NCBI GenBank assembly: GCA_005882315.1 | Contig: VBAR01000002.1 | Span: forward strand, 62,001 to 126,000 | DNA: 64,000 bases | Reading direction: 5' to 3' | From: Bacteroidota bacterium | GTDB lineage: Bacteria > Bacteroidota > Bacteroidia > Chitinophagales > Chitinophagaceae | Shown here: positions 54,442 to 62,415 of the stretch, in pieces | Layout of the letters: the number at the start of each line of letters is the position of its first letter | Numbering within the stretch: the stretch's first letter is position 1 | Program-made: the position numbers and the translations under genes | Notes under the pieces: generated by a model | The model's input: the letters and a program-made list of their open reading frames with translations, nothing else | Told to the model about the DNA's origin: nothing | The model's database searches: none

Positions 54442-54972
54442 TTACAATTCTTTATCAATTTCCTTAATGAGCTTTTCTGGTTTACTTGGCCTTGATGCAT
54501 CGAAGTTGACGATCACCCCTTTTCTGTTTGCAATAAGATAAGTAGGAATAGCATATTGTCTTTCTTCGGTATACTTTTCCTGGTATTTTATCCAAAAGTT
54601 ATGAGTATAGAAATTTATAGACATCGAAATGTGTAAACCCTCTAGGTTATTCTTATTTACTAGTTCTTTCCATTCTTTGGAATCATCAAAGCCATAGGGA
54701 GATTTTAAATACACAAAAGCGACAGCTTTGTTTTTATAATGTTCTTTGAGTGATTTCATATGTTTGAACTCTTCAAGGCAAGGAATGCATCTTGTTCCCC
54801 AAAGGTCAAAATAAACCACTTTGTTTTTTAATTCCGGCAGATTAAGAACTTCCTCCAGGCTGCTGAACTTTGTAGTGTCTTCATAGAAAATAATTTTTGG
54901 ATTAGCTTCCTGAGAAAAAGATTTCAAGAAAACTGATAGGGAAAAAATAAACAAAAGATATATTTTTTTCAT
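54442..54972 (-). CDS. TlpA-like secreted thioredoxin-fold protein
   Basis: A 176-residue protein with a signal peptide (KKIYLLFIFSLSVFLKSFSQ) and one thioredoxin-like domain. The active site is WGTRCIPCLEE (CxxC) and the cis-Pro is in AIPTYLI. Similar TlpA/ResA proteins act in the periplasm as thiol oxidoreductases, for example in cytochrome maturation. The stop abuts that of the flavoprotein gene with no spacer. Confidence 0.88.
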   Translation of the reverse strand: MKKIYLLFIFSLSVFLKSFSQEANPKIIFYEDTTKFSSLEEVLNLPELKNKVVYFDLWGTRCIPCLEEFKHMKSLKEHYKNKAVAFVYLKSPYGFDDSKEWKELVNKNNLEGLHISMSINFYTHNFWIKYQEKYTEERQYAIPTYLIANRKGVIVNFDASRPSKPEKLIKEIDKEL

Positions 54973-55307
54973 ACAGTATAATTTATAACTCAGCCAGAAT
55001 TTTTTACGTTTCCAAATCTTCTAAGCTGGCTATAAAGACGTAGCCAAAAAGAAATGGTTGGGAAAAGTTAGATTTTATTTTTACTGGATGCGATCTATGG
55101 TTTTTTACATAAGGAGTATTTTAATATTTTTTAACTCACACGATTTAGATGATGGGTGGATAGTGATGAATAGAATTTCAGACTTCTAACGGAGCCCTTC
55201 GACAGGCCCTGGGTAAACTTGCAAGGGACGCTAAATCAAGGCCTTACAGCTCGTCACCCAATCAAAAATCTCTTAACTCTAAACTCCTCACTCTTAACTA
55301 ATTGCCC
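54973..55307. other. Non-coding region upstream of rpsA
   Basis: AT-rich sequence without a credible ORF. CCCTTCGACAGG near 55198 is a partial, inverse match to the CCTGAGCTTGTCGAAGG core of the spacer repeats. Otherwise nothing beyond the promoter element that follows. Confidence 0.45.
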
Positions 55308-55315
55308 TATCTTTG
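55308..55315 (+). promoter_or_regulatory. -7 promoter element of rpsA
   Basis: TATCTTTG followed by CCGCC, the same context as the kdsA and yidC elements. The leader to ATG 55367 would be about 48 bases and is mostly the palindrome described next. Confidence 0.5.
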
Positions 55316-55325
55316 CCGCCCTCCG

Positions 55326-55345
55326 GTCCCGATAGCTATCGGGAT
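55326..55345 (+). repeat. Palindromic element in the rpsA leader
   Basis: TCCCGATAGCTATCGGGA (55327-55344) is an exact copy of the core at 53616-53633. Flanking TCCGG and CCGGA extend the stem, so most of the rpsA leader would fold into one hairpin. Confidence 0.9.
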
Positions 55346-55366
55346 AAACCCCCGGACATTTATATC

Positions 55367-57283
55367 ATGTTTTTCAAATCATTTTTTAAACAACTAAACG
55401 CTGATGCACAGGAGTCTTCTTCTGCACCTGCAGATGAGGCTACAGCGACAACAACTGCACCTGTGGTGGAATCGGCTCACGACGATTTCGATTGGAACGT
55501 TGACAAACGTAATGTGATCTCTTACACTGAAGATGAAAAAGACAAGTACAGCAAAGTGTATGAAGCAACATTTGTTCAAATGACAGATGGTGAATTGATC
55601 AGAGGAACTGTAGTTGGTATCACGAAGACTGATGTGGTATTGAACATTGGTTTCAAAAGCGATGGTTTGATTTCACTGAATGAATTCCGCGACATGCCCA
55701 ACCTGAAACTGGGTGAAGAAGTGGAAGTAATGGTAGTGGAAAAAGAAGACCGCGAAGGTTTATTGAACCTGAGCCGCAAACAGGCACGTCTTACCCGTGC
55801 ATGGGAACGTATCGTTGAAGTAAACAAAACTGGCGAAGTAATTACCGGTACTGTTACTTCAAAAACAAAAGGCGGATTGATCGTTGATGTATTTGGAATG
55901 GAAACATTCTTACCGGGTTCACAAATTGATGTGAAGCCTGTAACAGATTACGATCAGTTTGTAGGTAAAACAATGGAGTTTAAAGTTGTTAAGATCAACG
56001 AAGCAATTAAGAACGCTGTTGTATCTCACAAAGCTCTTATTGAAAGCGATATCGAAGCACAACGTGCAGAGATCATGAGCAAACTGGAGAAAGGACAAGT
56101 ACTGGAAGGTACTGTGAAGAATATTACTGACTTCGGTGCATTTATGGATCTTGGTGGATTGGATGGCCTGTTGTATATCACTGATATTTCATGGGGCCGT
56201 ATCTCTCATCCAAGTGAAGTGTTGAAGATGGATCAGAAGATCAACGTGGTAGTACTGGATTTTGATGATGAGAAAAAACGTATCAGCCTTGGTCTGAAAC
56301 AACTGACTCCTCATCCTTGGGATGTATTACCTGCTGATATTGGAGAAGGCAATGTAGTGAAAGGTAAAGTGGTGAACATTGAAGATTACGGTGCATTCCT
56401 TGAGATCCATCCGGGTGTTGAAGGTCTTGTACACGTAAGTGAAATTACATGGGCTAACACACCGATCAACGCCAAAGAATTCTTTAAACTTGGTGATGAG
56501 TACGAAGCAAAGATCGTAACGCTTGATAAAGAAAGCCGCAAGATGAGCTTATCTATCAAGCAACTTTCTGCTGATCCTTGGAGTGATATCGAAACCCGTT
56601 TCCCTGAAGGAAGCAAGCATAGCGGTCTTGTGAAGAACATTACCAACTATGGTGTGTTTGTTGAACTGGCTCCTGGCATCGGTGGTATGATCCATATCAG
56701 CGACCTGAGCTGGCTCAAACGTTTCAATCACCCAGGTGAGTACACGAAAGTGGGTCAGAACATTGACATCATCATTATGGGAATTGATAAAGAGAACCGC
56801 AAACTCCAACTCGGACATAAACAACTCGAAGAAGATCCATGGAATGCATTGCAGGATACATTTGCAATTGGTACGCTGCATGAAGGTTCAGTTATCAAAC
56901 GTGATGATAAAGGCGCTGTAGTTCAGTTACAATACGGGCTGGAAGGCTTTGCTCCTAACCGTCATCTTGCAAAAGAAGATGGTAAGAGTATTAGCGCTGA
57001 TGAAACAGCACAGTTCATGGTAATTGAATTTGACCGTAACGAAAAGCGTATCGTTCTTTCACATACCCGCATCTGGGAGCAAGGACAAATAGAAGTGAAA
57101 GAAGCTGCGAAGAAAGAAGCAAGAACTGAAGCTGAATCTACACGTAAGGCTGTAAAGAATGTGCAGAGCAAAGTAGAGAAAACTACGCTTGGTGATCTAG
57201 GTGTTTTGGCTGAGCTGAAGAAGAAAATGGAAAGCGGCGGTAGCGATGCAGCAGCACCATCTGAAGAGCCGAAGAGTGAATAA
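55367..57283 (+). CDS. rpsA: 30S ribosomal protein S1
   Basis: A 638-residue S1 with six S1 domains, including VVGITKTDVVLNIGFKSDGL, TVKNITDFGAFMDLGGLDGL, KVVNIEDYGAFLEIHPGVEG and LVKNITNYGVFVELAPGIGG. S1 binds mRNA and brings it to the 30S subunit, which matters in a phylum that hardly uses Shine-Dalgarno pairing. I choose ATG 55367 (MFFKSFFKQL); the open frame runs back through the promoter element and the palindrome, which argues against an earlier start. The N-terminal 60 residues are an Ala/Glu/Asp-rich extension, and the C-terminus is acidic. A terminator follows. Confidence 0.97.
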   Translation: MFFKSFFKQLNADAQESSSAPADEATATTTAPVVESAHDDFDWNVDKRNVISYTEDEKDKYSKVYEATFVQMTDGELIRGTVVGITKTDVVLNIGFKSDGLISLNEFRDMPNLKLGEEVEVMVVEKEDREGLLNLSRKQARLTRAWERIVEVNKTGEVITGTVTSKTKGGLIVDVFGMETFLPGSQIDVKPVTDYDQFVGKTMEFKVVKINEAIKNAVVSHKALIESDIEAQRAEIMSKLEKGQVLEGTVKNITDFGAFMDLGGLDGLLYITDISWGRISHPSEVLKMDQKINVVVLDFDDEKKRISLGLKQLTPHPWDVLPADIGEGNVVKGKVVNIEDYGAFLEIHPGVEGLVHVSEITWANTPINAKEFFKLGDEYEAKIVTLDKESRKMSLSIKQLSADPWSDIETRFPEGSKHSGLVKNITNYGVFVELAPGIGGMIHISDLSWLKRFNHPGEYTKVGQNIDIIIMGIDKENRKLQLGHKQLEEDPWNALQDTFAIGTLHEGSVIKRDDKGAVVQLQYGLEGFAPNRHLAKEDGKSISADETAQFMVIEFDRNEKRIVLSHTRIWEQGQIEVKEAAKKEARTEAESTRKAVKNVQSKVEKTTLGDLGVLAELKKKMESGGSDAAAPSEEPKSE

Positions 57284-57310
57284 TAAAGCAATAGCTTAAA
57301 ATAAAATCAA

Positions 57311-57340
57311 AGTCCCGGAGTAACCCGGGACTTTTTTATT
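57311..57340 (+). terminator. Terminator after rpsA
   Basis: AGTCCCGG (57311-57318), loop AGTAAC, CCGGGACT (57325-57332), then TTTTTT. Confidence 0.92.
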
Positions 57341-57372
57341 TAGAACCTCTCATGTTATTTTAGTATTTGCAG

Positions 57373-57858
57373 TTAATTCTTTTTCAAAGTTTGTAATTGT
57401 CCATAGGTAGGAATTTGCTGCATGATTGAAGCCCTTATCTGTGTCAGCATATATACTTCCGCCTGGTAAAACTCAAAAGCAATTATTGCATTGGTAGCAG
57501 CCTTGATTTTCTTATAATAAGTCTCAAGGCTCTTTTCCTGCTCTAATCGGTTTGAAAAATATTTAACAGATAATGAATCAGCAATAGCAGGTGTCATATG
57601 GCTGTATGCCTGCGCTGTTTTTTCGTACAAACCGATTCTCGCCTTTGCGGTAGCTTTATTCGACACTTGATATTCATCATAAAGCTTCCAGAAGGCAACG
57701 GAATCCTTTCCTGACACTGGAACTAATTTGCTGATGGCTTCTTTTTTCTGAACACCCAACAAGTTTATAATAGCGTCTGCTTCAGCATCTGATGTTTGTG
57801 CATGTGCTTGCGAAATGGTACCAATAAATAAGGCCGTAATGATTAAGTTAATTTTCAT
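57373..57858 (-). CDS. Small secreted helical protein
   Basis: A 161-residue exported protein (signal: INLIITALFIGTISQAHAQ). The mature part is predicted mainly helical, with charged residues spaced as in a helical bundle (KDSVAFWKLYDEYQVSNKA, RLEQEKSLETYYKKIKAA). This layout recalls the Spy/CpxP-like periplasmic helical proteins, but no diagnostic motif is present, so the family is unknown. It is the last gene of the minus-strand run, 100 bp after the hydrolase gene. Confidence 0.78.
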   Translation of the reverse strand: MKINLIITALFIGTISQAHAQTSDAEADAIINLLGVQKKEAISKLVPVSGKDSVAFWKLYDEYQVSNKATAKARIGLYEKTAQAYSHMTPAIADSLSVKYFSNRLEQEKSLETYYKKIKAATNAIIAFEFYQAEVYMLTQIRASIMQQIPTYGQLQTLKKN

Positions 57859-57957
57859 ATTTTATATTTTCACAAAAGAAAAGCAATTTTTACGAGAAAA
57901 AAAAATCCGTTTATAAATCTTGTAAAATGCCGGCTTATTTCCTGTTTTCCTGAAGGT

Positions 57958-58833
57958 TTATTTAGTCGCAAGGAAAGACCCTACGATTGCAGCAATAGCT
58001 TGCGTATCCATCATCAACGTCCCATGTCCTTTGGCGGGAAGTATTGCCAATTGTGATCTAGGCATTCCAACTACATCTCCGAAAACATTTCCGCCTAATA
58101 AACTATATGTTTCTGCCAGTACTTTTTTATCTGTACCATCATTATCGCCCATGATCAATAATACAGGTGCTTTGATGTTTTTGATCTTGTCATCGCCAAG
58201 ATTAAACTTCTCTGCACTGAACTTGAGCATTTTTGCAATGAACTTATGCCAGTTGGAAGTATCAGGTGCTGACTTGATATATTCAGATCTGATCGGCGTA
58301 TTATCAAAAGCATCGGGTTTCAGGCCGGTGAGCATGGTATACATGATACCTAACCATCCTTCGGATTTATAAGTGGATGAAATGATGATCAGTTTCTTTG
58401 TCATAGCTGGCTGCTGAATAGCAAACTGGAAAGCGACAGTGCCGCCATAACTAAACCCAAGTATATCTGCACTGTCAATCTTTAAATGTTTCAATACAAC
58501 AGCTACATCACTGGCAAGTGTTTGATAACTCAATGGACGTTGAGATAATGGTGTATGCCCATGGCCTTCCAGTTCCAATGCAATAACTTTTCTTGTTTTG
58601 GAAAGAATGGGAATCAGTTCACTCCAGTTCGAGTTAATGGTCATATAGGCGCCATGCAATAAAACGATGGGATCGCCTGCACCATATACTTCATAATAAA
58701 CTTTGGAACCATTTAGCGGTGCATAGCCGGATGATGCAGGTGTAAGCGGTTGTTGTGCATCACTATTCAATGTAGAAAGCATGTTTATAACGAGTAAAAG
58801 TGAGAAAATAGTTTTGTTGATCGTAGTAGGCAT
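57958..58833 (-). CDS. Secreted alpha/beta hydrolase (paralogue 1)
   Basis: A 291-residue alpha/beta hydrolase with an N-terminal signal (IFSLLLVINMLSTLNSDAQ). The oxyanion region is IVLLHGAYM, the nucleophile elbow GFSYGG (Ser), the acid MGDNDGTD (Asp) and the base KGHGTLM (His). It is closely similar to the protein at 59342-60235 and serves as its natural comparison: this copy reads VYGAGDPIVLLHGA where the other has seven extra residues. It follows the DUF1801 gene by 14 bp. Substrate unknown; an esterase-like role outside the cytoplasm is likely. Confidence 0.9.
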   Translation of the reverse strand: MPTTINKTIFSLLLVINMLSTLNSDAQQPLTPASSGYAPLNGSKVYYEVYGAGDPIVLLHGAYMTINSNWSELIPILSKTRKVIALELEGHGHTPLSQRPLSYQTLASDVAVVLKHLKIDSADILGFSYGGTVAFQFAIQQPAMTKKLIIISSTYKSEGWLGIMYTMLTGLKPDAFDNTPIRSEYIKSAPDTSNWHKFIAKMLKFSAEKFNLGDDKIKNIKAPVLLIMGDNDGTDKKVLAETYSLLGGNVFGDVVGMPRSQLAILPAKGHGTLMMDTQAIAAIVGSFLATK

Positions 58834-58847
58834 ATGATTTGTTTTTG

Positions 58848-59282
58848 TCAGTTATTTTTCCCTGTTATCTCAACTCCATATCTTATCGCCGCCTGAAGTA
58901 TATCAATGTTTATATCTTTTATAGTTTTGAACTTGATGCAATACCCGGTTACACTCGCCTTGCCAAGATTTTTTCCATATGTATTGGCTAAGTATTTTTT
59001 ATCCTTGATACCCATGATATAGACAGAGATGCCGGTTGTGTTAGGGCTCAAACCAATTTGATAAAACTCCCTGGTTGTTCCATCAGTATATTTCATGGTG
59101 TAAGATCCGTATCCTATATTAGGATTAGAAACGATTTTGCCTTTATCGTCTTTGCCATCTAAGAACCATAATTTACATTTTGGCATTACTTGCAGAATGA
59201 TGCGGTGCAACTCTTGCATATCGCTGCGTTTTGGTTCAGGTTGACTAGTAATATACTTTTTGATTTCTTCTTGTACGTTCAT
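58848..59282 (-). CDS. DUF1801 domain protein
   Basis: A 144-residue soluble protein of the DUF1801 / YdhG-like type: MNVQEEIKKYITSQPEPK, then LHRIILQVMPKCKLWFLDG and IGYGSYTMKY. Such proteins often occur with SRPBCC, VOC and ArsR genes, as here. Function unknown. It lies between the two paralogous hydrolase genes. Confidence 0.85.
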   Translation of the reverse strand: MNVQEEIKKYITSQPEPKRSDMQELHRIILQVMPKCKLWFLDGKDDKGKIVSNPNIGYGSYTMKYTDGTTREFYQIGLSPNTTGISVYIMGIKDKKYLANTYGKNLGKASVTGYCIKFKTIKDINIDILQAAIRYGVEITGKNN

Positions 59283-59341
59283 ATAAATATAAAATTATAG
59301 ATTACTTATTTACCTTTTTACTCGATATGCAGAGCCACTAG

Positions 59342-60235
59342 TTATTTTAAAAAATTATTTAAGTAATTCAAGATCGTTGTTGTCTGCATCATCAGGCTCA
59401 CATGTCCTTGTGAAGGAACAATGGCCAATTGCGATCTTGGCATCGGCTGCATTTCAGCAGAGACACCACCTCCCAACAATTGATAGGTTTTTATCAACTC
59501 TATTTTATCCGTTCCGTCATTGTCGCCGGAAATGATCAGTACAGGCGCAGCAATTTTTGCAATATTAGAGTCACCAACGTTAAATGGTGTCTCGGCGAAA
59601 GCAAACATCTGCTCTAAATATTTTCTCCATTTTGTTTTGTCAGGTGCCACTGCATCGTATCCTGCTTGTAGCGGTGTGTTATCAAAAAATTCAGGCTTAA
59701 AATCTTTAAAAGCACCGTTTACTACGGGTAGCCAACCATTTGTTTTATAAGTAGAAGAAATGACCACTAATTTTCTTAACCGTTTAGGGCTTTGTACAGC
59801 AAACTGGTAAGCCACTGAGCCCCCCATACTATATCCTGCTACATCAGCACTGTCTATTTTCAGGTAATCCATCACCTTTTCTACATCACTTGCTAAAGTT
59901 GTGATCGATAATTTTCTATCTGAAAACGGCGAATGCCCATGTCCCTGCATTTCAATTGCAATTACTTTCCTGCTCTTTGATAGCTCAGGTATCAATTCTG
60001 CCCAGTTCATATCAATTGTATAAAAAGCGCCATGTAGTAAAACTAAAGGCCTGCCCTCACCACCTGCCTGTCCGGCAGGCAGGTATACTTCGTAGTAAAC
60101 TTTAATGCCATTAACAGGTGCGTAACCACTGTTGGAAGGTTTGATCTTTTGTCCGATTGATGAAGACGCAATAAACATAATTGCAATTAGTAGTATTGCT
60201 CTATGAGGATTATGTGTTTTGAATAAATTTTTCAT
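59342..60235 (-). CDS. Secreted alpha/beta hydrolase (paralogue 2) with a repeat-encoded insertion
   Basis: A 297-residue paralogue of the hydrolase at 57958-58833. Nucleophile elbow GYSMGG, acid SGDNDGTD, base QGHVSLM, signal peptide LLIAIMFIASSSIGQ. After VYYEVY it carries LPAGQAG before GEGRPLVLLHGA, while paralogue 1 goes straight from VYYEVY to GAGDPIVLLHGA. The seven residues are encoded by 21 bp lying within the palindromic element at 60062-60084. The insertion is in the loop just before the oxyanion strand; all catalytic residues remain. The gene is part of the minus-strand run below the VOC gene. Confidence 0.9.
   Translation of the reverse strand: MKNLFKTHNPHRAILLIAIMFIASSSIGQKIKPSNSGYAPVNGIKVYYEVYLPAGQAGGEGRPLVLLHGAFYTIDMNWAELIPELSKSRKVIAIEMQGHGHSPFSDRKLSITTLASDVEKVMDYLKIDSADVAGYSMGGSVAYQFAVQSPKRLRKLVVISSTYKTNGWLPVVNGAFKDFKPEFFDNTPLQAGYDAVAPDKTKWRKYLEQMFAFAETPFNVGDSNIAKIAAPVLIISGDNDGTDKIELIKTYQLLGGGVSAEMQPMPRSQLAIVPSQGHVSLMMQTTTILNYLNNFLK
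60062..60084 (-). repeat. Palindromic element inserted in frame in a hydrolase gene
   Basis: ACCTGCCTG, loop TCCGG, CAGGCAGGT (plus-strand reading). The nine-pair arms are perfect. In the coding strand it supplies Leu-Pro-Ala-Gly-Gln-Ala-Gly, the only length difference from the neighbouring paralogue in this region. Confidence 0.9.
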
Positions 60236-60289
60236 AACACTGTTTAAATTTTAATTTATTGATAATACAAAACTGCAATTACTTGTCCT

Positions 60290-60715
60290 TTAGTTTTGGG
60301 CAAATTCAACAATCCATTCAATACCGTATTTGTCTCTAAAACAACCAAAATATGTACCCCAGGGACCATCACCAATAGGCCCTTCTATTTGTCCTCCCAC
60401 TGAAAGCCCATTAAATAATTTGTCTGCTTCTTCTTTACTTTCTGCAGTTATTACAATTTTGCTTCTGTTCTCATTTTCGTTTGTTTTTCCCATAATTTCC
60501 GGAACATCATTTGCCATCAGCATACTATTTTTACCAATAGGCAAAGCAATATGCATAATTTTATTCTCTTCTTTTTTCGCAATCGGGAATTCAGGACCTG
60601 CCAGGTCTTTGAAACGAATGATCTTTGCAAACTCTCCGCCAAATACTGATTTGTAAAAGGTAAATGCTTCTTCGGCGTTTCCGTTGAAGTTTACGTGAGG
60701 ATTGATAAGTGCCAT
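60290..60715 (-). CDS. VOC family protein, PhnB-like
   Basis: A 141-residue protein of the vicinal oxygen chelate superfamily, PhnB/3-demethylubiquinone methyltransferase-like branch: NPHVNFNGNAEEAFTFYKSV at the start, FGGEFAKIIRF, then GPWGTYFGCFRDKYGIEW at the end. Reaction unknown. It lies between the SRPBCC gene (70 bp upstream) and paralogue 2 of the hydrolase, all on the minus strand. Confidence 0.9.
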   Translation of the reverse strand: MALINPHVNFNGNAEEAFTFYKSVFGGEFAKIIRFKDLAGPEFPIAKKEENKIMHIALPIGKNSMLMANDVPEIMGKTNENENRSKIVITAESKEEADKLFNGLSVGGQIEGPIGDGPWGTYFGCFRDKYGIEWIVEFAQN

Positions 60716-60785
60716 AATTTTATTTTTTAGATTGTTAAATTGTTTACTTTCTTAAAATTTTATCCAAAGACTTTCCAGGAGAAAA

Positions 60786-61283
60786 TCATTTTTTAGATAA
60801 AGTTGTCAATAAGTTTTCCAGGTTGCTCAACGACATTTTCATTCCCTGTGTAAAGCCTTCCAATATCCTCTCTAACCTTTCAAGGGATTCATTGTAAATG
60901 ATAATGTTCACTAGGGTGGTTCCATTTTCTTCACTGAAATTATGGTCCCATTCAGAACCATGCAATTCAGGTTTTTCATCCTTATCAGTAAAAACATTAT
61001 ACATTTTAAAGTTCGTCTTTGGAGTAATGGAAGTGTATTCCTGGAGTGCCCAACGTTCTTGCCCTTCGGGGCTTATCATGGCATAAAATCTTTTGCCACC
61101 CACTTTAAAATCCTGGTATTTTGTCTTTGCGATCATGGGTTTTGGTGCAATCCATTGGTCGATCAATTCTGCTTTGGTAAAAGCATCCCATACCAATGAA
61201 AGTTCAGCATTGAATTCCCTTTTTATGTGTACCGTTTTGGATGCTTTGTCAACGGTAAAATCAAATAGCAAACTGTTTGTCAT
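60786..61283 (-). CDS. SRPBCC / AHSA1 domain protein
   Basis: A 165-residue START-like protein of the AHSA1 (activator of Hsp90 ATPase homologue 1-like) family: [47 protein letters not shown] and the C-terminal [17 protein letters not shown] helix. It probably binds a small hydrophobic ligand. Its ATG overlaps the stop of the ArsR-type regulator by four bases; this regulator-SRPBCC pair is a common arrangement in bacteria. Confidence 0.9.
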   Translation of the reverse strand: MTNSLLFDFTVDKASKTVHIKREFNAELSLVWDAFTKAELIDQWIAPKPMIAKTKYQDFKVGGKRFYAMISPEGQERWALQEYTSITPKTNFKMYNVFTDKDEKPELHGSEWDHNFSEENGTTLVNIIIYNESLERLERILEGFTQGMKMSLSNLENLLTTLSKK

Positions 61284-61600
61284 TTTTTTTGTTTTTTCAT
61301 TGTTGATAATAATTTGTCAAGTTCATTGAACCTGGTTTCCCAGATCTTCCTGAATTGTTCTATCCATTTATCGATCTCTTTCATTTTTTCAATTTCAAGT
61401 GAATAATAAATTTCCCTGCCTTGTTGTTCCTGTTTTACCAGTTCGCATTCCGTGAGTATACGAAGGTGTTTGGAAACAGATTGCCTGGTCGTGTGGAAAT
61501 TGTCAGCAATGGCGTTCGGTGTCATTGCCTGTAATGCAATTAAAGTAATAATTGCCCGCCTTGTCGGGTCAGCTATTGCCTGGAAAATGTCTCGTCTCAT
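61280..61600 (-). CDS. ArsR-family helix-turn-helix regulator
   Basis: A 106-residue winged-helix regulator. I choose ATG 61600 ([15 protein letters not shown]), the usual N-terminus; an in-frame TTG at 61630 would lie only a few bases from the predicted transcription start. The recognition region is [20 protein letters not shown], and the wing is [17 protein letters not shown]. It lacks the Cys pair of metal sensors, so the ligand is not an arsenic-type metal. It is coupled to the SRPBCC gene. A direct repeat covering its promoter is a candidate autoregulatory operator. Confidence 0.92.
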   Translation of the reverse strand: MRRDIFQAIADPTRRAIITLIALQAMTPNAIADNFHTTRQSVSKHLRILTECELVKQEQQGREIYYSLEIEKMKEIDKWIEQFRKIWETRFNELDKLLSTMKKQKK

Positions 61601-61624
61601 TTTGTTTAATTTTTTTGATTGCGA

Positions 61625-61670
61625 AGCCAATCGGTTGCAAATATACGTGCAGCCATTCGGTTTCGCAAAT
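61625..61670 (-). promoter_or_regulatory. Promoter and candidate operator of the ArsR-type operon
   Basis: On the minus strand TTTG (61666-61669), 20-bp spacer and TATATTTG (61638-61645) are a perfect promoter. Two direct repeats cover it, AGCCATTCGGTTTCGCAAAT (61651-61670) and AGCCAATCGGTTGCAAAT (61625-61642) in plus-strand reading. One covers the -33 and one the -7 element, offset about 26 bp. Confidence 0.65.
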
Positions 61671-61802
61671 TTATTTTTTTAAAGAAAAAATGTGGGGAAG
61701 GTTGAAGTCAGGGTGTCGCTGTACAATTGCCGCCAATGCAGTGTTATGCGTTCGGCGATTTTGATGCAAAGTCTTTATTTTCTAGACCATGTCATTATTC
61801 TT

Positions 61803-62198
61803 TTAATATATTCGGTCAACGATCCTTTCATTAACTTTAGTTGACCATTGAACTTGCCACACTCTTCCGTTTATTTGATCGAGCAGAATGAAAGTGTATA
61901 TGTTGGTTGTTGGATAGAGAAAAAATCTACCATTCCTCTCTTCATCTTTAGTTACCCGAGAAATGTCCGATAGTGTAGTCTCGTACTGATATTTGCTTTC
62001 TGTACCCCATTGAACTTGCCACATTTGTCCATTTCTTGTATTCAATTTGATAAATGTATACATATTTCGTGTAGCAAAGAGTCTATACACAACAGTACTA
62101 TCCGTAGAAATATTTTGAATAGGGGCTTCAGATGTACTTTGAGCAAAAGCTGTAACTGATGCAAAACCAACAATTATAGAAAATACTATTCTTTTCAT
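61803..62198 (-). CDS. Small secreted protein with an internal duplication
   Basis: A 131-residue exported protein (signal: RIVFSIIVGFASVTAFAQ). Two similar 30-residue units are seen: MYTFIKLNTRNGQMWQVQW and IYTFILLDQINGRVWQVQW, separated by about 55 residues. Each looks like a beta hairpin with a conserved WQVQW end. No family recognised. The gene stands alone between the ArsR operon and the lipoprotein gene. Confidence 0.8.
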   Translation of the reverse strand: MKRIVFSIIVGFASVTAFAQSTSEAPIQNISTDSTVVYRLFATRNMYTFIKLNTRNGQMWQVQWGTESKYQYETTLSDISRVTKDEERNGRFFLYPTTNIYTFILLDQINGRVWQVQWSTKVNERIVDRIY

Positions 62199-62355
62199 GT
62201 CGTTAATTTATGTCTTTTAAAATGGTGTATATTCCATTTCGTTTCCGTTATAGGATTAAGGTACTACCCGCTGACGCATAACTCAAAAATATGCGAAAGT
62301 TTTTGGGCTTTCGACAGAAAACAATTTTTTAAACCTTTCCTTTTCAGAGATTTAA

Positions 62356-62384
62356 TAAAAAAGCGAAAGTTTTAAAACTTTCGC
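62356..62384 (-). terminator. Terminator of the 319-residue lipoprotein gene
   Basis: A perfect 22-bp palindrome (arms GCGAAAGTTTT and AAAACTTTCGC, 62363-62384) followed on the minus strand by TTTTTTATT. A second, shorter copy of the arms (CGAAAG/CTTTCG) lies at 62294-62313. Confidence 0.8.
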
Positions 62385-62415
62385 AAATACAATCAGTAAA
62401 GCCTATTTAGTTTAT

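Noticed and set aside
55313-55366. Earlier start of rpsA
   Set aside because: The extra codons cover the promoter element and a non-coding palindrome and are not S1-like.
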